Below the pieces are notes generated by a model, which did not search any database, had not been told where the DNA came from, and worked only from the letters and a program-made list of their open reading frames with translations. A stretch of DNA of 64,000 nt from Olleya sp. YS (GTDB taxonomy: Bacteria; Bacteroidota; Bacteroidia; Flavobacteriales; Flavobacteriaceae): assembly GCF_029760915.1 (NCBI RefSeq), contig NZ_CP121685.1, positions 1,772,001 through 1,836,000 on the forward strand, read 5' to 3'. Below are positions 43,647 to 53,713 of the stretch, piece after piece. Numbering within the stretch: the stretch's first letter is position 1; the number at the start of each line of letters is the position of its first letter. The translations under genes were made by a program, and so were the position numbers.

Positions 43647-45176
43647 TTAGTTAACGTCCCAAAAAACTTTGGTATCAAATGCACTATCAACAGTTTGTCC
43701 GTATGGATTTACATTAGCGGAATTTCCTGAATACTCTGAGGTAGGATATAATAACCTATTTGGTCTATCTGGTCTACTTGTTATATCTGGAAGAGGCATG
43801 TTGCTTGGGAAACCTGTTCTTGTGTACTCAATCCAAGTTTCAATACCATTCGTGCCTCCTAAATCTATCCATTTTTGGGTAATTATAGCCTCTAATTTAT
43901 TAGTGCTTCCGTCCCATCCAACTGTATTTATATTATTAATCGAACTTAAGTAACCTCCAATGTTAGCACCTAATCTATTAAATGACGATTCTATAGCTGA
44001 TTCAAATAAAGCTTTTGCATTACCTGAAGTTAGTAATCCTTTTTCTACTGCTTCAGATTGTAAGAATAAAGATTCAGACGCTGTCATTATATAACCATCT
44101 TGTTGTGGTGAAATCAATAAACCTGGACCAATTCTGGAAGGTTGATCACCTCCACCTTGAGTGTTACCTTGTATAGACGATTGACCAGATCTAGTTGCAT
44201 ATAATCTATTTAGTCTCGGGTCCATGACACCATTTGTGGTACCATTTAAAAATTCTACTAAAAAAGTAGTAGGGCCAGCTCTTAAATTTGAAAAAGTTTG
44301 ATTACTTGAGTTGCCAAATTCTCCAGGATCATATCCGAAGGTCTCAGCAAATGGATTCATTCTTCCTTGTTCATCTGAATATCCTGGGTTAATGGTTACG
44401 TCTTCTCCAGAACCAAGAAAATCTGCACTGTTTAACATCGTAACTTCAGAATTTAAAAATGTTAATACATCTGGTGTTGTTTGCGCATAGTCATACATTC
44501 TTAATAACATTCTAAGTTTTAAGCTATTTCCAAATTTAACCCATTTATCCATGTCTCCTCCCATAACAACATCATTAGTTCCCATTGTGATTGCAGAGTT
44601 TGTATCTGTATTGGAAATTTGTGCTATAGCTTCATTAATTTGAGAAATTAAATTTATGTAAACTTCAACCTGATTATCGTATGTTGGAAATAGTAAATCA
44701 CCTCTTTGATGTATATCCGTAAAAGGAATATCTCCATACAGGTCTACTAGATATTGAAAGTAGAATGCTCTATAAATTTTTGCAGCAGCCTTGAAATAAT
44801 CATAATTACCTGGGTTGTTATTATTAATAATAGTAGTTAAATTACCGGTTCTTGCCATTAAATTATCCCAAATACCACTGTAAAAATCTGTGGTAAGTTG
44901 ATATTGAAATTCTACAAAATATGGTGCTTGTACTTGTTGTGCATTACCAGACCAAGTTGCTATCATTGTATTACCTAGTCCGTTCATTGTTGTGCTTAAT
45001 GTTGCTGCAGGTAATGTTAAAGCTCCTGGTAATATTACTTCTGGTGGTAACTCATCAATTACTACTCCATTAGGATCTTCGTTTACAAGTACATCACTAC
45101 AAGAGATTATTAATGTAGATATTACAAGTAAAGATATTTTTATTATCGTGTTTATGTTTTTCATTTTCTTAGACAT
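43647..45176 (-). CDS. SusD-like lipoprotein (SusD_2 type)
   Basis: A 509-residue lipoprotein, MSKKMKNINTIIKISLLVISTLIISCSDVLVNED. The start ATG overlaps the susC stop as TAATG, supporting it over the next Met four codons later. The N-terminal GVVIDELPPEVILPGALTLPAATL and YYFQYLVDLYGDIPF-like region (FYFQYLVDLYGDIPFTDIHQ, about 135) mark the SusD-like_2 branch, unlike the RagB-type SusD of the other locus. The C-terminal VEKGLL and IITQKWIDLGGTNGIETWIEY are also typical. Confidence 0.93.
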   Translation of the reverse strand: MSKKMKNINTIIKISLLVISTLIISCSDVLVNEDPNGVVIDELPPEVILPGALTLPAATLSTTMNGLGNTMIATWSGNAQQVQAPYFVEFQYQLTTDFYSGIWDNLMARTGNLTTIINNNNPGNYDYFKAAAKIYRAFYFQYLVDLYGDIPFTDIHQRGDLLFPTYDNQVEVYINLISQINEAIAQISNTDTNSAITMGTNDVVMGGDMDKWVKFGNSLKLRMLLRMYDYAQTTPDVLTFLNSEVTMLNSADFLGSGEDVTINPGYSDEQGRMNPFAETFGYDPGEFGNSSNQTFSNLRAGPTTFLVEFLNGTTNGVMDPRLNRLYATRSGQSSIQGNTQGGGDQPSRIGPGLLISPQQDGYIMTASESLFLQSEAVEKGLLTSGNAKALFESAIESSFNRLGANIGGYLSSINNINTVGWDGSTNKLEAIITQKWIDLGGTNGIETWIEYTRTGFPSNMPLPDITSRPDRPNRLLYPTSEYSGNSANVNPYGQTVDSAFDTKVFWDVN

Positions 45177-48100
45177 TAAAAGTTAAATTTCACATTCATA
45201 GAATAGAATCTTGTTGGAGGTGTTTGACCATAACCTCCAATACCAGAACCTATTTCAGGGTCATTATATCTTCTATTTTCTTTTGGTAGAATAGTTATTA
45301 AATTTCTTCCAGAAATACCAACAGAAACTCCGTCTAAAAACGTATTGTCTAAAAACTTTCTATCAAGTGTGTAGCTTAATGCTATTTCTCTAATTTTGAA
45401 AGCTGTTGCGTCTAAGATAAAGTTTTCATCAACACCAGTAAAATCACCACTTTGAATAAATGATTGATATTGTGCATATTGGCTTGGTCCACCGTAAGAA
45501 GGTCCAGTTAATGTGCTAGTATTAGTTGTTCCAGAGCCTAGAACTGTAGAATTTGGGAATACAAAATATCCTCTACCATTTTCAGCTGTAATAAAACTTC
45601 TACCTTGTCCAGTCAAATTATTATATATATTGGAGTAAAAAACATGTCCAGTTCTAAAATCTGCTGTAGCACTTAATTTAAATCCTTTATAGGAGAATTC
45701 TGTATTGAAATTCAAAATATAATCTGGTGTAGTTTTTCCTAAGATTTTTAAACCTGATGCAGTTCTTGGCGAGCCATCTGGATTTAATACTACACGACCT
45801 TGATCATCACGTTCATATGCGCTACCTCTTATTAACGGGAATTCTTCGCCTTGAACAGCGTAAATACCAGGAGAACCTGATCCTAAAATATCAGAGTCTT
45901 CTGTTATTTTATTAGCAATAGTTTTTTGAGATGCATAACCAAAGTTTAGATTCCACCTCATATTGTCAGTTTTGATAGGTGTTAAACCTAAGTCAACTTC
46001 ATAAGCGTTGGTTTCAGTTTCACCAACATTTACACCTGCACTAAATACGCTAGTTGCAGATGATACACTAGCACTTAAGATTTGGTTGTCATTAGTGTAG
46101 AAAGAATAACTACCGTCTAAAGTTATTCTAGGTGTACCGCCTCTTTTAAGTAATTCTAAATTAAGATTAACCTCATAGGTGTTTATAAATTCTGGTTCAA
46201 TTGCATTGTCAAATGTTGATGATGGAATTAAAAATGAATTTACGCCACCTGGATAAGGAAATGCTGAGGGTCTAAACCCAGTGTCATATAAATCATGAGC
46301 ACCAAGTGCAGAAATGTTGGCTGTTTTAACATAGCCACCAGATATTTTTATTTTATTTAAAAAGTCACTTTTTATTTCAGGAAATGCTTTTGTTGGTATA
46401 AATGATGCACCAGCAGAATAATACAGAAATCCAATGTCTTTTAAAGACCTACCTGGTGACTGTAATCTAGAATCCCACTCTTGTCTTCCTGTTAAGTTTA
46501 AATATAAATAGTCTTTATAGCTTAAATCAACATTAGCGAAAACAGCTTGTTGTCTTCTTTTAGAGCTAAAGTCTGACACTGTAATACCACTTGATATGTT
46601 TTCTACTGTATATAATCCTGGTAAAGTTAAAATATCACCTGAAGTAGTTTGAGAGAAACCTTTGCTTTCTGTTGTATTAAAGCCAATAAGTGATTTTAAT
46701 TCAATATCGTCTGTTAACTGATAATTAAAATTTGTGATTAAATCTGTATACAATGTTCTTGAGTTAGAACTAGAAACAGCTAAGGATGACTGTATATCTC
46801 TAGCGTCTCCAGTTATTGTGTATTCAGCTACATAATCATTAACATATTGAATGCTTTTACCACTATTTGTAACAACGTTACTTCTTAAGATAGTGCTAAT
46901 ATTATCATTAAATTTATAAGATAATTCAGCAGATAAATCAGACCTTACATTGTCAGAATTTGAGCGCTGATTATTTCTAACCCAATATGGACTATCTCCA
47001 AAAGCAGTCCAGTGATCAGTATTGCTACCTGAATCAAAATCTCTTACATTGACATCACTTGGTAATTGGGCTAATTGTCCATAAACACCATTAGAAACTG
47101 ATTGATCTTCATTGGTAAAACGAACATTTCCTGATATGGAAAATTTATTAAAAGTTTTACCAGCACTTAAGGCTAAAAAGTCTTTTTTGTAAGTGTCTTG
47201 TCCAATTATTCCATCGGTTTTTCTACGGTTTGCAGTTAGTGAGTAAAACCCTTCGCTGTCACCACCAGATGCAGATACTGTATTTTGAAGTGCTACACCA
47301 GTATTAAAAAAGTCTTTCATGTTGTCTTTTCTAAACTCGTATGGTGCATATCTAAAATCTGTAACTGTTGGATAAGGTAAACCTACAGGTTGGATAGAAC
47401 CATCATATTCTGGTCCCCAAGACCCTTGATCAAACGCATCAACTTCTCCCCAATACCCTTTACCATATCTATCTTGTAGTTGTGGTAAAAAGGCGATATC
47501 TTCAAAGGTTACTGTAGATGAAAAGTTGATATTTAATTTACCTTTATTTTTAGTTCCTTTTTTTGTAGTAACAACAATAACACCATTACCACCTCTTGAT
47601 CCATATAGTGCGGCTCCATTAGGACCTTTGATGACGTTTATGGATTCTATAATTTCAGGATCTAAATCAGAAAGAATTGTCGCTGATGAAATAACATTAT
47701 CAATAACTACTAGTGCAGAATTAGATCCAGATAAAGATCTTGTTCCTCTTAATGAAATAGTCGTAGATGGATTTACACCAGTATTAGTCGTATTTATTTG
47801 TAATCCAGAAACTTTTCCTGCAAGGGACTGTACAGCATCTGGATTGTTTGCTGCGACTATCTCTTCAGCTTTTAAGTTTTCATATGCTGTGGTTATTTCA
47901 TCTGGTTTTCTTTTTATACCTACTGCGGTTATGATTACTTCGTCTAAAGTATTGTCCAAGCTTAAAGAGACATTAATGGTGTCGTCATTTCCAATAGCAA
48001 TTTCTTTGTCAGCATAACCAACATAGCCAAATACTAAAACATCACCTTCATTAGCTTCGATAATATAGTTACCATCAAAATCTGTTGAAGTACCTTCTGA

Positions 48101-48247
48101 TGTGCCTTTAATAACTACAGTTGCTGACGGTAGAGGTAAATTGTTTTCATCAGAGACCACACCACTGATAGTTCGATTTTGCGCAAATGACAAATTTATG
48201 GTCATTAACAGAAATAGAGTTAAAATTCGATTGAGATTTGTTTTCAT
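45176..48247 (-). CDS. SusC/RagA-family TonB-linked outer-membrane transporter
   Basis: 1023 residues. Signal peptide MKTNLNRILTLFLLMTINLSFAQ, regulatory beta-sandwich (about 24-108: ISGVVSDENNLPLPSATV, GTSTDFDGNYIIEANEG), plug (about 112-222, with RGTRSLSGSNSALVVIDNVI and GSRGGNGVIVVTTKKG), then the beta-barrel ending KFNF. It partners the SusD-like lipoprotein through an overlapping stop/start. It shares its promoter element with the other susC but is well diverged from it in the barrel. Confidence 0.97.
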   Translation of the reverse strand: MKTNLNRILTLFLLMTINLSFAQNRTISGVVSDENNLPLPSATVVIKGTSEGTSTDFDGNYIIEANEGDVLVFGYVGYADKEIAIGNDDTINVSLSLDNTLDEVIITAVGIKRKPDEITTAYENLKAEEIVAANNPDAVQSLAGKVSGLQINTTNTGVNPSTTISLRGTRSLSGSNSALVVIDNVISSATILSDLDPEIIESINVIKGPNGAALYGSRGGNGVIVVTTKKGTKNKGKLNINFSSTVTFEDIAFLPQLQDRYGKGYWGEVDAFDQGSWGPEYDGSIQPVGLPYPTVTDFRYAPYEFRKDNMKDFFNTGVALQNTVSASGGDSEGFYSLTANRRKTDGIIGQDTYKKDFLALSAGKTFNKFSISGNVRFTNEDQSVSNGVYGQLAQLPSDVNVRDFDSGSNTDHWTAFGDSPYWVRNNQRSNSDNVRSDLSAELSYKFNDNISTILRSNVVTNSGKSIQYVNDYVAEYTITGDARDIQSSLAVSSSNSRTLYTDLITNFNYQLTDDIELKSLIGFNTTESKGFSQTTSGDILTLPGLYTVENISSGITVSDFSSKRRQQAVFANVDLSYKDYLYLNLTGRQEWDSRLQSPGRSLKDIGFLYYSAGASFIPTKAFPEIKSDFLNKIKISGGYVKTANISALGAHDLYDTGFRPSAFPYPGGVNSFLIPSSTFDNAIEPEFINTYEVNLNLELLKRGGTPRITLDGSYSFYTNDNQILSASVSSATSVFSAGVNVGETETNAYEVDLGLTPIKTDNMRWNLNFGYASQKTIANKITEDSDILGSGSPGIYAVQGEEFPLIRGSAYERDDQGRVVLNPDGSPRTASGLKILGKTTPDYILNFNTEFSYKGFKLSATADFRTGHVFYSNIYNNLTGQGRSFITAENGRGYFVFPNSTVLGSGTTNTSTLTGPSYGGPSQYAQYQSFIQSGDFTGVDENFILDATAFKIREIALSYTLDRKFLDNTFLDGVSVGISGRNLITILPKENRRYNDPEIGSGIGGYGQTPPTRFYSMNVKFNF

Positions 48248-48259
48248 ATAGTTTTGTTA

Positions 48260-48303
48260 AATTAGTCTTAATCAAATTTCTTAATTTTTTGTTAATAAAA
48301 CAA
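48260..48303 (-). promoter_or_regulatory. SusC promoter element, copy 2
   Basis: Minus strand: TTGTTTTATTAA, 15 nt, TTTG, 4 nt, AGACTAATT, matching 41543-41586 in all three blocks and both spacings. The -7 box reads GAAATTTG. It lies 12 nt upstream of the ATG. Confidence 0.7.
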
Positions 48304-48366
48304 TTATATGACAACTTATTTTAATAAAATTTTAACATTTTTATTGAAGTATATTTAAAGTTGTGT

Positions 48367-50064
48367 TTAAAATGTAGCATTTAAGCTAAGATGTATTTTT
48401 GAATTTGAAAAATTAAATGTTTCATTATCTGTTTTACCGTTAGCATAAATAAAGCGAAGCAGTCCTCCTTTAGTTAATATCCCAAAACCAAATCCAAAAC
48501 CATATAAGTTTTCTTTTTGATTTATAACATTGTTACTGAAGTTGCCAATATCTATGACTGAATTTATGAAAATACTACTGCTAAGCTTATATCTGTATTC
48601 TGAATTTAATATATACAAACTGTTTGCAGAAAGGCTGTTTTCTGTAAAACCACGAATGGTGTTTATCCCTCCAAACCTAAACAATTCATTTTCTAAATAA
48701 GTGTCAGAGTTAATGGATTGGACAATAGCCTTTAAATAAATACTATTTTTAGGATTTAAATTAAAAATATGATGGGCACTTACGTCAATTAAAGTTTGCG
48801 TTTCACTAAATATATTAGTGTCTCTTTTACCAATTCCAAATTGAACCTTGAAAAGAGATTTAATTTGAAATAACTTTTCTAAATTCTGACGTTTGATGTA
48901 TTGATAGCGCGTAGTATAAAATACCGAATTGAAATCTTCAACATTATTTATAATATTAGAGTTGGATAAATTACTAGATTCTGTACTTTCTAAACCTAAA
49001 TAAATACTGTTTTTGTCATTTAATTGATAAAACAAACTAGCTTGTTGCTTGGTGTTAATAAACGTAGAATCTCTTTTAAGTATAGCTAAAGAAGCTTCCA
49101 CACCTAAAGGAGAGCCAAATATATATGGAAGGTTTGCTTTTAAGTTAAAATTTTTCTGGTCACTTTCATCACTTTTATAATCCAAATAGAGGCTTTCGCC
49201 ATAATTTAAATTGTTTTCAAGATATAGATTAAGGTATCCATTAAATTCAATTTTATTACTAGTTTCATTGGTTGTGAAACCAATAAAACCATCAAAATTA
49301 TTACTTGGTGTTTTTTCTAAATAAAGATATAATTGTGTGGAGTCTTTACTAAATAAAATCTCAGGAGGTTTAGTTTGATTAGCAAAACTTAGATTATTTA
49401 AGGTAATAACTTTTTTGTTAATTGATTCTAAATTAAATGGTTTTCCGGTATCAATTTTTAAATATCGTTTTAAATAAGAAACAGGAAACTTTTCATATCC
49501 TTTTATAATTACTTTGTCTAGTTTTCTAATTTGTTCTTTTGTGTCAATTTCCAATTTAGCACTTAATGTGGCACTGTCTTTTTGTTTTATATCACTTAGT
49601 TTTAAGTTTGAAAACGGATAGCCAGATGAGCTTACTATTTGATTATATTTTTTTAATTCCTGTTCAATGCTATTATATTCAAGTACAAAGCTGTTATTAT
49701 TTAACTCTGGTAATTTTAAATTTGAATAAAAACTTTTTGAACTGATTGTAGAGTCTATATATATGACTATGTTCTCGATTTTATTTTTTAAATGAATTTT
49801 TGTCACAAAAACAGAATCGTTGTCGAATTTAGCAGAAATCACTGTATTATTTAAATATCCATCCTTTTCAAGTTTGTTTTGAAACAAATTAACTTCATTG
49901 GTAATAGATTCCAAATTATTATGAATAACCTCGTATTTGTAGTCAGAGATTAAAGTGGTCTCATTATCATTAAATCCAATGATTTTCAATTTTAATTCTT
50001 GACTTAAACTAAGCTGAAAAGAAAATATAATGGATACTAGTAAAAGTTTTTTGATAAAATTCAA
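48367..50064 (-). CDS. Omp85/BamA-superfamily outer-membrane protein
   Basis: 565 residues with signal peptide MNFIKKLLLVSIIFSFQLSLSQ. Two POTRA-like domains are discernible (about 25-110 and about 180-250, the latter with IRKLDKVIIKGYEKFPVSYLKRYLKI). The barrel follows from about 255 (FDGFIGFTTNET) with the superfamily IRGF motif in FRFGGINTIRGFTENSLSANS near residue 470, and it ends in FNATF-like aromatic residues. It is shorter than BamA (usually about 800 residues), so it is a TamA/ShlB-like paralogue. Its substrate is unknown. It is monocistronic, divergent from the ribosomal operon. Confidence 0.88.
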   Translation of the reverse strand: MNFIKKLLLVSIIFSFQLSLSQELKLKIIGFNDNETTLISDYKYEVIHNNLESITNEVNLFQNKLEKDGYLNNTVISAKFDNDSVFVTKIHLKNKIENIVIYIDSTISSKSFYSNLKLPELNNNSFVLEYNSIEQELKKYNQIVSSSGYPFSNLKLSDIKQKDSATLSAKLEIDTKEQIRKLDKVIIKGYEKFPVSYLKRYLKIDTGKPFNLESINKKVITLNNLSFANQTKPPEILFSKDSTQLYLYLEKTPSNNFDGFIGFTTNETSNKIEFNGYLNLYLENNLNYGESLYLDYKSDESDQKNFNLKANLPYIFGSPLGVEASLAILKRDSTFINTKQQASLFYQLNDKNSIYLGLESTESSNLSNSNIINNVEDFNSVFYTTRYQYIKRQNLEKLFQIKSLFKVQFGIGKRDTNIFSETQTLIDVSAHHIFNLNPKNSIYLKAIVQSINSDTYLENELFRFGGINTIRGFTENSLSANSLYILNSEYRYKLSSSIFINSVIDIGNFSNNVINQKENLYGFGFGFGILTKGGLLRFIYANGKTDNETFNFSNSKIHLSLNATF

Positions 50065-50170
50065 TACTATTTTTTAAGAATTAAAAGAATAAAACTAACG
50101 TAAAAAACTTACTATTTAATACGTTGGTTATATTAAATTTTAAAAACTACTAAAAATTAATACATTAAGA

Positions 50171-50201
50171 TTTGAATAATCCATTTTAATTTCTACCTTT
50201 G
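50171..50201 (+). promoter_or_regulatory. Main promoter of the str-S10-spc ribosomal operon
   Basis: TTTG (50171-50174), exactly 19 nt, TACCTTTG (50194-50201): a full match to the Bacteroidota consensus. The leader from about 50206 starts with a small hairpin (CCTCT/AGAGG) and is about 40 nt before the rpsL ATG. Confidence 0.82.
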
Positions 50202-50245
50202 CAGCCCTCTTAGAGAGAGGTAACATAAAATTATATTAAAATTAT

Positions 50246-50620
50246 ATGCCAACAATTTCACAATTAGTACGAAAAGGAAGAGCCAAAATAACCAAGAAGA
50301 GTAAATCGGCTGCTTTAGATTCGTGTCCTCAAAGACGTGGTGTATGTACTCGTGTTTATACAACGACACCTAAAAAACCTAACTCAGCAATGCGTAAGGT
50401 GGCAAGGGTTCGTTTAACAAACGGAAACGAAGTAAATGCATACATCGGTGGAGAAGGTCACAATTTACAAGAGCACTCGATAGTATTGGTTAGAGGTGGA
50501 AGGGTAAAAGATTTACCAGGAGTTAGATATCACATCGTTCGTGGTGCTTTAGACACAGCAGGTGTTGCAGGTAGAACACAACGTAGATCTAAGTATGGTG
50601 CAAAACGCCCTAAAAAGTAA
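50246..50620 (+). CDS. rpsL: 30S ribosomal protein S12
   Basis: 124 residues. The decoding-centre segments [24 protein letters not shown] and [19 protein letters not shown] are conserved. The lysines whose change gives streptomycin resistance in E. coli (equivalent to K42 and K87) are wild type here. It is the first gene of the superoperon, 22 bp before rpsG. Confidence 0.98.
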   Translation: MPTISQLVRKGRAKITKKSKSAALDSCPQRRGVCTRVYTTTPKKPNSAMRKVARVRLTNGNEVNAYIGGEGHNLQEHSIVLVRGGRVKDLPGVRYHIVRGALDTAGVAGRTQRRSKYGAKRPKK

Positions 50621-50642
50621 TTTAAAACTTTAAGAAGAAGAC

Positions 50643-51119
50643 ATGAGAAAAAGAGCAGCGAAAAAAAGACCGCTTTTACCAGATCCGCGTTTTAACGATC
50701 AGTTAGTAACTAGATTCGTAAACATGATGATGTGGGACGGAAAGAAGTCTGTAGCTTTTAAAGTATTTTATGATGCAATTGACATCGTAGATTCTAAAAA
50801 GACGGACGAAGAAAAAACAGCTTTAGAAATCTGGAAAGATGCATTATCAAATGTTATGCCTCACGTAGAAGTACGTAGTCGTAGAGTAGGTGGAGCAACA
50901 TTCCAAATTCCTAACCCAATACGTGCAGACCGTAAGGTGTCTACTGCAATGAAATGGTTAATTAGTTTCTCTAGAAAGAGAAATGAAAAATCTATGGCAT
51001 TACGTTTAGCTTCAGAGATTTTAGCAGCAGCTAAAGAAGAAGGAGCAGCAGTTAAAAAACGTGTTGATACACATAAGATGGCAGAAGCCAATAAAGCATT
51101 CTCTCACTTTAGATTTTAA
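50643..51119 (+). CDS. rpsG: 30S ribosomal protein S7
   Basis: 158 residues, the full family length. [27 protein letters not shown] and the [24 protein letters not shown] 16S-binding loop are typical. S7 nucleates the 30S head. It lies 6 bp before fusA. Confidence 0.98.
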   Translation: MRKRAAKKRPLLPDPRFNDQLVTRFVNMMMWDGKKSVAFKVFYDAIDIVDSKKTDEEKTALEIWKDALSNVMPHVEVRSRRVGGATFQIPNPIRADRKVSTAMKWLISFSRKRNEKSMALRLASEILAAAKEEGAAVKKRVDTHKMAEANKAFSHFRF

Positions 51120-51125
51120 TAAGAC

Positions 51126-53252
51126 ATGGCAAGAGATTTAAAATACACAAGAAACATAGGTATTGCAGCGCATATTGATGCAGGAAAAACTACAACTACC
51201 GAGCGTATTCTTTATTATACAGGAGTTTCACATAAAATTGGAGAAGTACATGATGGTGCTGCTACAATGGACTGGATGGAGCAAGAGCAGGAACGTGGTA
51301 TTACCATTACATCTGCAGCTACAACTTGTACGTGGAATTTCCCATTAGAAAACGGAAACCCAACACCAGATACTAAAGGATATCACTTTAATATTATTGA
51401 TACTCCTGGTCACGTAGATTTTACTGTAGAGGTAAATAGATCTTTACGTGTTTTAGATGGTCTAGTGTTTTTATTTAGTGCAGTTGATGGTGTAGAGCCT
51501 CAATCTGAGACTAACTGGAGACTTGCAGATAATTATAAAGTGCCTAGAATAGGTTTTGTTAACAAAATGGATCGTCAAGGATCTAACTTTTTAGCAGTAT
51601 GTCAGCAAGTAAAAGACATGTTAAAATCTAACGCAGTACCAATTGTTTTAAATATTGGTGATGAAGCAGATTTTAAAGGAATCATTGATTTAGTAAAAAA
51701 CAGAGCTATAGTATGGCATGACGAAACTCAAGGGGCAACTTTTGATGTTATTGATATTCCAGAAGATATGAAAGAGGAAGCTCGTAAATATCGTGCACTT
51801 TTAATTGAGGAAGTAGCAAGTTATGACGAAGATCTTTTAGAAAAATTCATGGAAGATGAAGATTCTATTACAGAAGAAGAAGTGCACGCTGCACTTAGAG
51901 CTGCTGTAATGGATATGGCTATCATTCCTATGATTTGTGGTTCTGCATTCAAAAATAAAGGAGTTCAGTTTTTATTAGACGCAGTATGTCGTTACTTACC
52001 ATCTCCAACAGATAAAGAAGGTATAGTAGGAACTAACCCAGAAACAGGTGAAGACGTTTTACGTAAACCAAGTGTAGATGATCCATTTGCTGCTTTAGCA
52101 TTTAAGATTGCTACTGATCCTTTTGTAGGTCGTTTAGCTTTCTTTAGAGCATATTCTGGTCGTTTAGACGCTGGTTCTTATATCTTAAACAACCGTTCAG
52201 GAAAAAAAGAGCGTATTTCTCGTATCTACCAAATGCATTCTAATAAGCAAAATGCTATCGATTTCATCGAAGCAGGAGATATTGGAGCAGCAGTAGGATT
52301 TAAAGATATCAAGACAGGAGATACTATGTCTGATGAAAAACATCCAATTGTTCTAGAATCTATGGACTTCCCAGATCCAGTAATTGGTATAGCTGTGGAA
52401 CCTAAGACTAAAGCAGATGTTGATAAATTAGGTATGGCATTAGCTAAATTATCTGAAGAAGATCCAACATTTACAGCAAGAACAGACGAAGCTTCAGGTC
52501 AAACAATTATATCAGGAATGGGTGAGCTTCACTTAGATATTATAGTTGATCGTTTAAAGCGTGAGTTTAAAGTTGAGGTAAACCAAGGTCAACCTCAAGT
52601 AGAGTACAAAGAAGCAGTTACACAACGTGCAGAACACAGAGAGGTTTATAAAAAGCAATCTGGTGGACGTGGTAAATTTGCAGATATTGTATTCACTCTT
52701 GAGCCTGCAGAAGAAGGTAAAGAAGGTTTAGAATTTGTATCTGAAATTAAAGGTGGTAACGTTCCTAAAGAATTTATCCCTTCTATTGAAAAAGGATTCA
52801 AAATGGCAATGGTAAATGGTCCATTAGCAGGATACGAAGTTGATGCTATGAAAGTAACATTAACAGATGGATCTTATCACGATGTGGATTCGGATCAATT
52901 ATCATTCGAATTGGCTGCTAAATTAGGATTTAAAAATGCTGCAAAAGCTGCAAAAGCAGTAATTATGGAGCCTATTATGAAACTTGAGGTAATAACACCT
53001 GAAGAAAACATGGGAGACATAGTTGGAGATTTAAATAGAAGACGAGGTCAAGTAAGTGATATGGGAGACAGAGCAGGAGCAAAAACTGTAAAAGCTACCG
53101 TTCCATTATCAGAAATGTTTGGATATGTTACGACATTAAGAACATTATCTTCTGGTCGTGCAACGTCTACTATGGAATTTTCTCATTATGCAGAAACACC
53201 TTCTAATATTTCAGAAGAAGTTATCAAAGCAGCAAAAGGAGTTGAATCGTAA
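51126..53252 (+). CDS. fusA: Elongation factor G
   Basis: A 708-residue translocation GTPase. G1 is [19 protein letters not shown] (about 16-34), the switch contains [16 protein letters not shown]3 is DTPGHVDF and G4 is NKMD. Domain II follows (about 300), and domains IV-V carry [30 protein letters not shown] and [11 protein letters not shown]. The canonical position in the str operon and full length indicate the housekeeping factor. Confidence 0.98.
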   Translation: MARDLKYTRNIGIAAHIDAGKTTTTERILYYTGVSHKIGEVHDGAATMDWMEQEQERGITITSAATTCTWNFPLENGNPTPDTKGYHFNIIDTPGHVDFTVEVNRSLRVLDGLVFLFSAVDGVEPQSETNWRLADNYKVPRIGFVNKMDRQGSNFLAVCQQVKDMLKSNAVPIVLNIGDEADFKGIIDLVKNRAIVWHDETQGATFDVIDIPEDMKEEARKYRALLIEEVASYDEDLLEKFMEDEDSITEEEVHAALRAAVMDMAIIPMICGSAFKNKGVQFLLDAVCRYLPSPTDKEGIVGTNPETGEDVLRKPSVDDPFAALAFKIATDPFVGRLAFFRAYSGRLDAGSYILNNRSGKKERISRIYQMHSNKQNAIDFIEAGDIGAAVGFKDIKTGDTMSDEKHPIVLESMDFPDPVIGIAVEPKTKADVDKLGMALAKLSEEDPTFTARTDEASGQTIISGMGELHLDIIVDRLKREFKVEVNQGQPQVEYKEAVTQRAEHREVYKKQSGGRGKFADIVFTLEPAEEGKEGLEFVSEIKGGNVPKEFIPSIEKGFKMAMVNGPLAGYEVDAMKVTLTDGSYHDVDSDQLSFELAAKLGFKNAAKAAKAVIMEPIMKLEVITPEENMGDIVGDLNRRRGQVSDMGDRAGAKTVKATVPLSEMFGYVTTLRTLSSGRATSTMEFSHYAETPSNISEEVIKAAKGVES

Positions 53253-53264
53253 ATCTTAAATAAA

Positions 53265-53570
53265 ATGAGTCAAAAAATCAGAATAAAATTAAAGTCTTAC
53301 GATCACAACTTAGTAGACAAGTCTGCTGAAAAGATTGTAAAAACAGTAAAAAGCACAGGTGCTGTTGTAACTGGACCAATTCCATTACCAACACACAAGA
53401 AAATTTTCACTGTATTACGTTCACCACACGTAAATAAGAAGTCAAGAGAACAATTTCAATTAAGCTCTTACAAGAGATTATTAGACATTTACTCTTCATC
53501 TTCTAAGACCATTGACGCTTTAATGAAGCTTGAATTACCAAGTGGAGTAGAAGTTGAGATTAAGGTGTAA
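53265..53570 (+). CDS. rpsJ: 30S ribosomal protein S10
   Basis: 101 residues; [22 protein letters not shown] at the start and the [28 protein letters not shown] loop are diagnostic. It is 12 bp after fusA, linking the str and S10 operons. A 143-bp structured gap follows. Confidence 0.98.
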   Translation: MSQKIRIKLKSYDHNLVDKSAEKIVKTVKSTGAVVTGPIPLPTHKKIFTVLRSPHVNKKSREQFQLSSYKRLLDIYSSSSKTIDALMKLELPSGVEVEIKV

Positions 53571-53580
53571 GTAAAAACAA

Positions 53581-53679
53581 TCGTTTAGCAAAGATTAAAC
53601 GAAACATGTCCTAAGCTTCGGGCGAAGGAAAAACGGTAAAAATACAATTCAAGGCTGAAACGTATTTTCAGCCTTGAAT
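53581..53679 (+). promoter_or_regulatory. Structured leader between rpsJ and rplC
   Basis: Three hairpins in one gap. TCGTTTA/TAAACGA at 53581-53602; a CTTCG-GG-CGAAG stem preceded by CCTAAG at about 53611-53627; and a strong 14-bp stem at 53647-53679 (ATTCAAGGCTGAAA, loop CGTAT, perfect complement). No T-run follows the last stem, so it is not a simple terminator. This is the place where an autoregulatory protein-binding site for the L3-onward genes would be expected. Confidence 0.55.
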
Positions 53680-53713
53680 ATTAATAAATAGTAACAATAA
53701 ATAAATAATAATT

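Noticed and set aside
47526-48017. 163-codon plus-strand frame
   Set aside because: It is antisense to the plug region of susC; similar shadow frames occur over the other TonB-plug sequences (40929, 18970).
53647-53679. Reading the rpsJ-rplC stem as a Rho-independent terminator
   Set aside because: It is not followed by a T-run and the ribosomal genes continue downstream.
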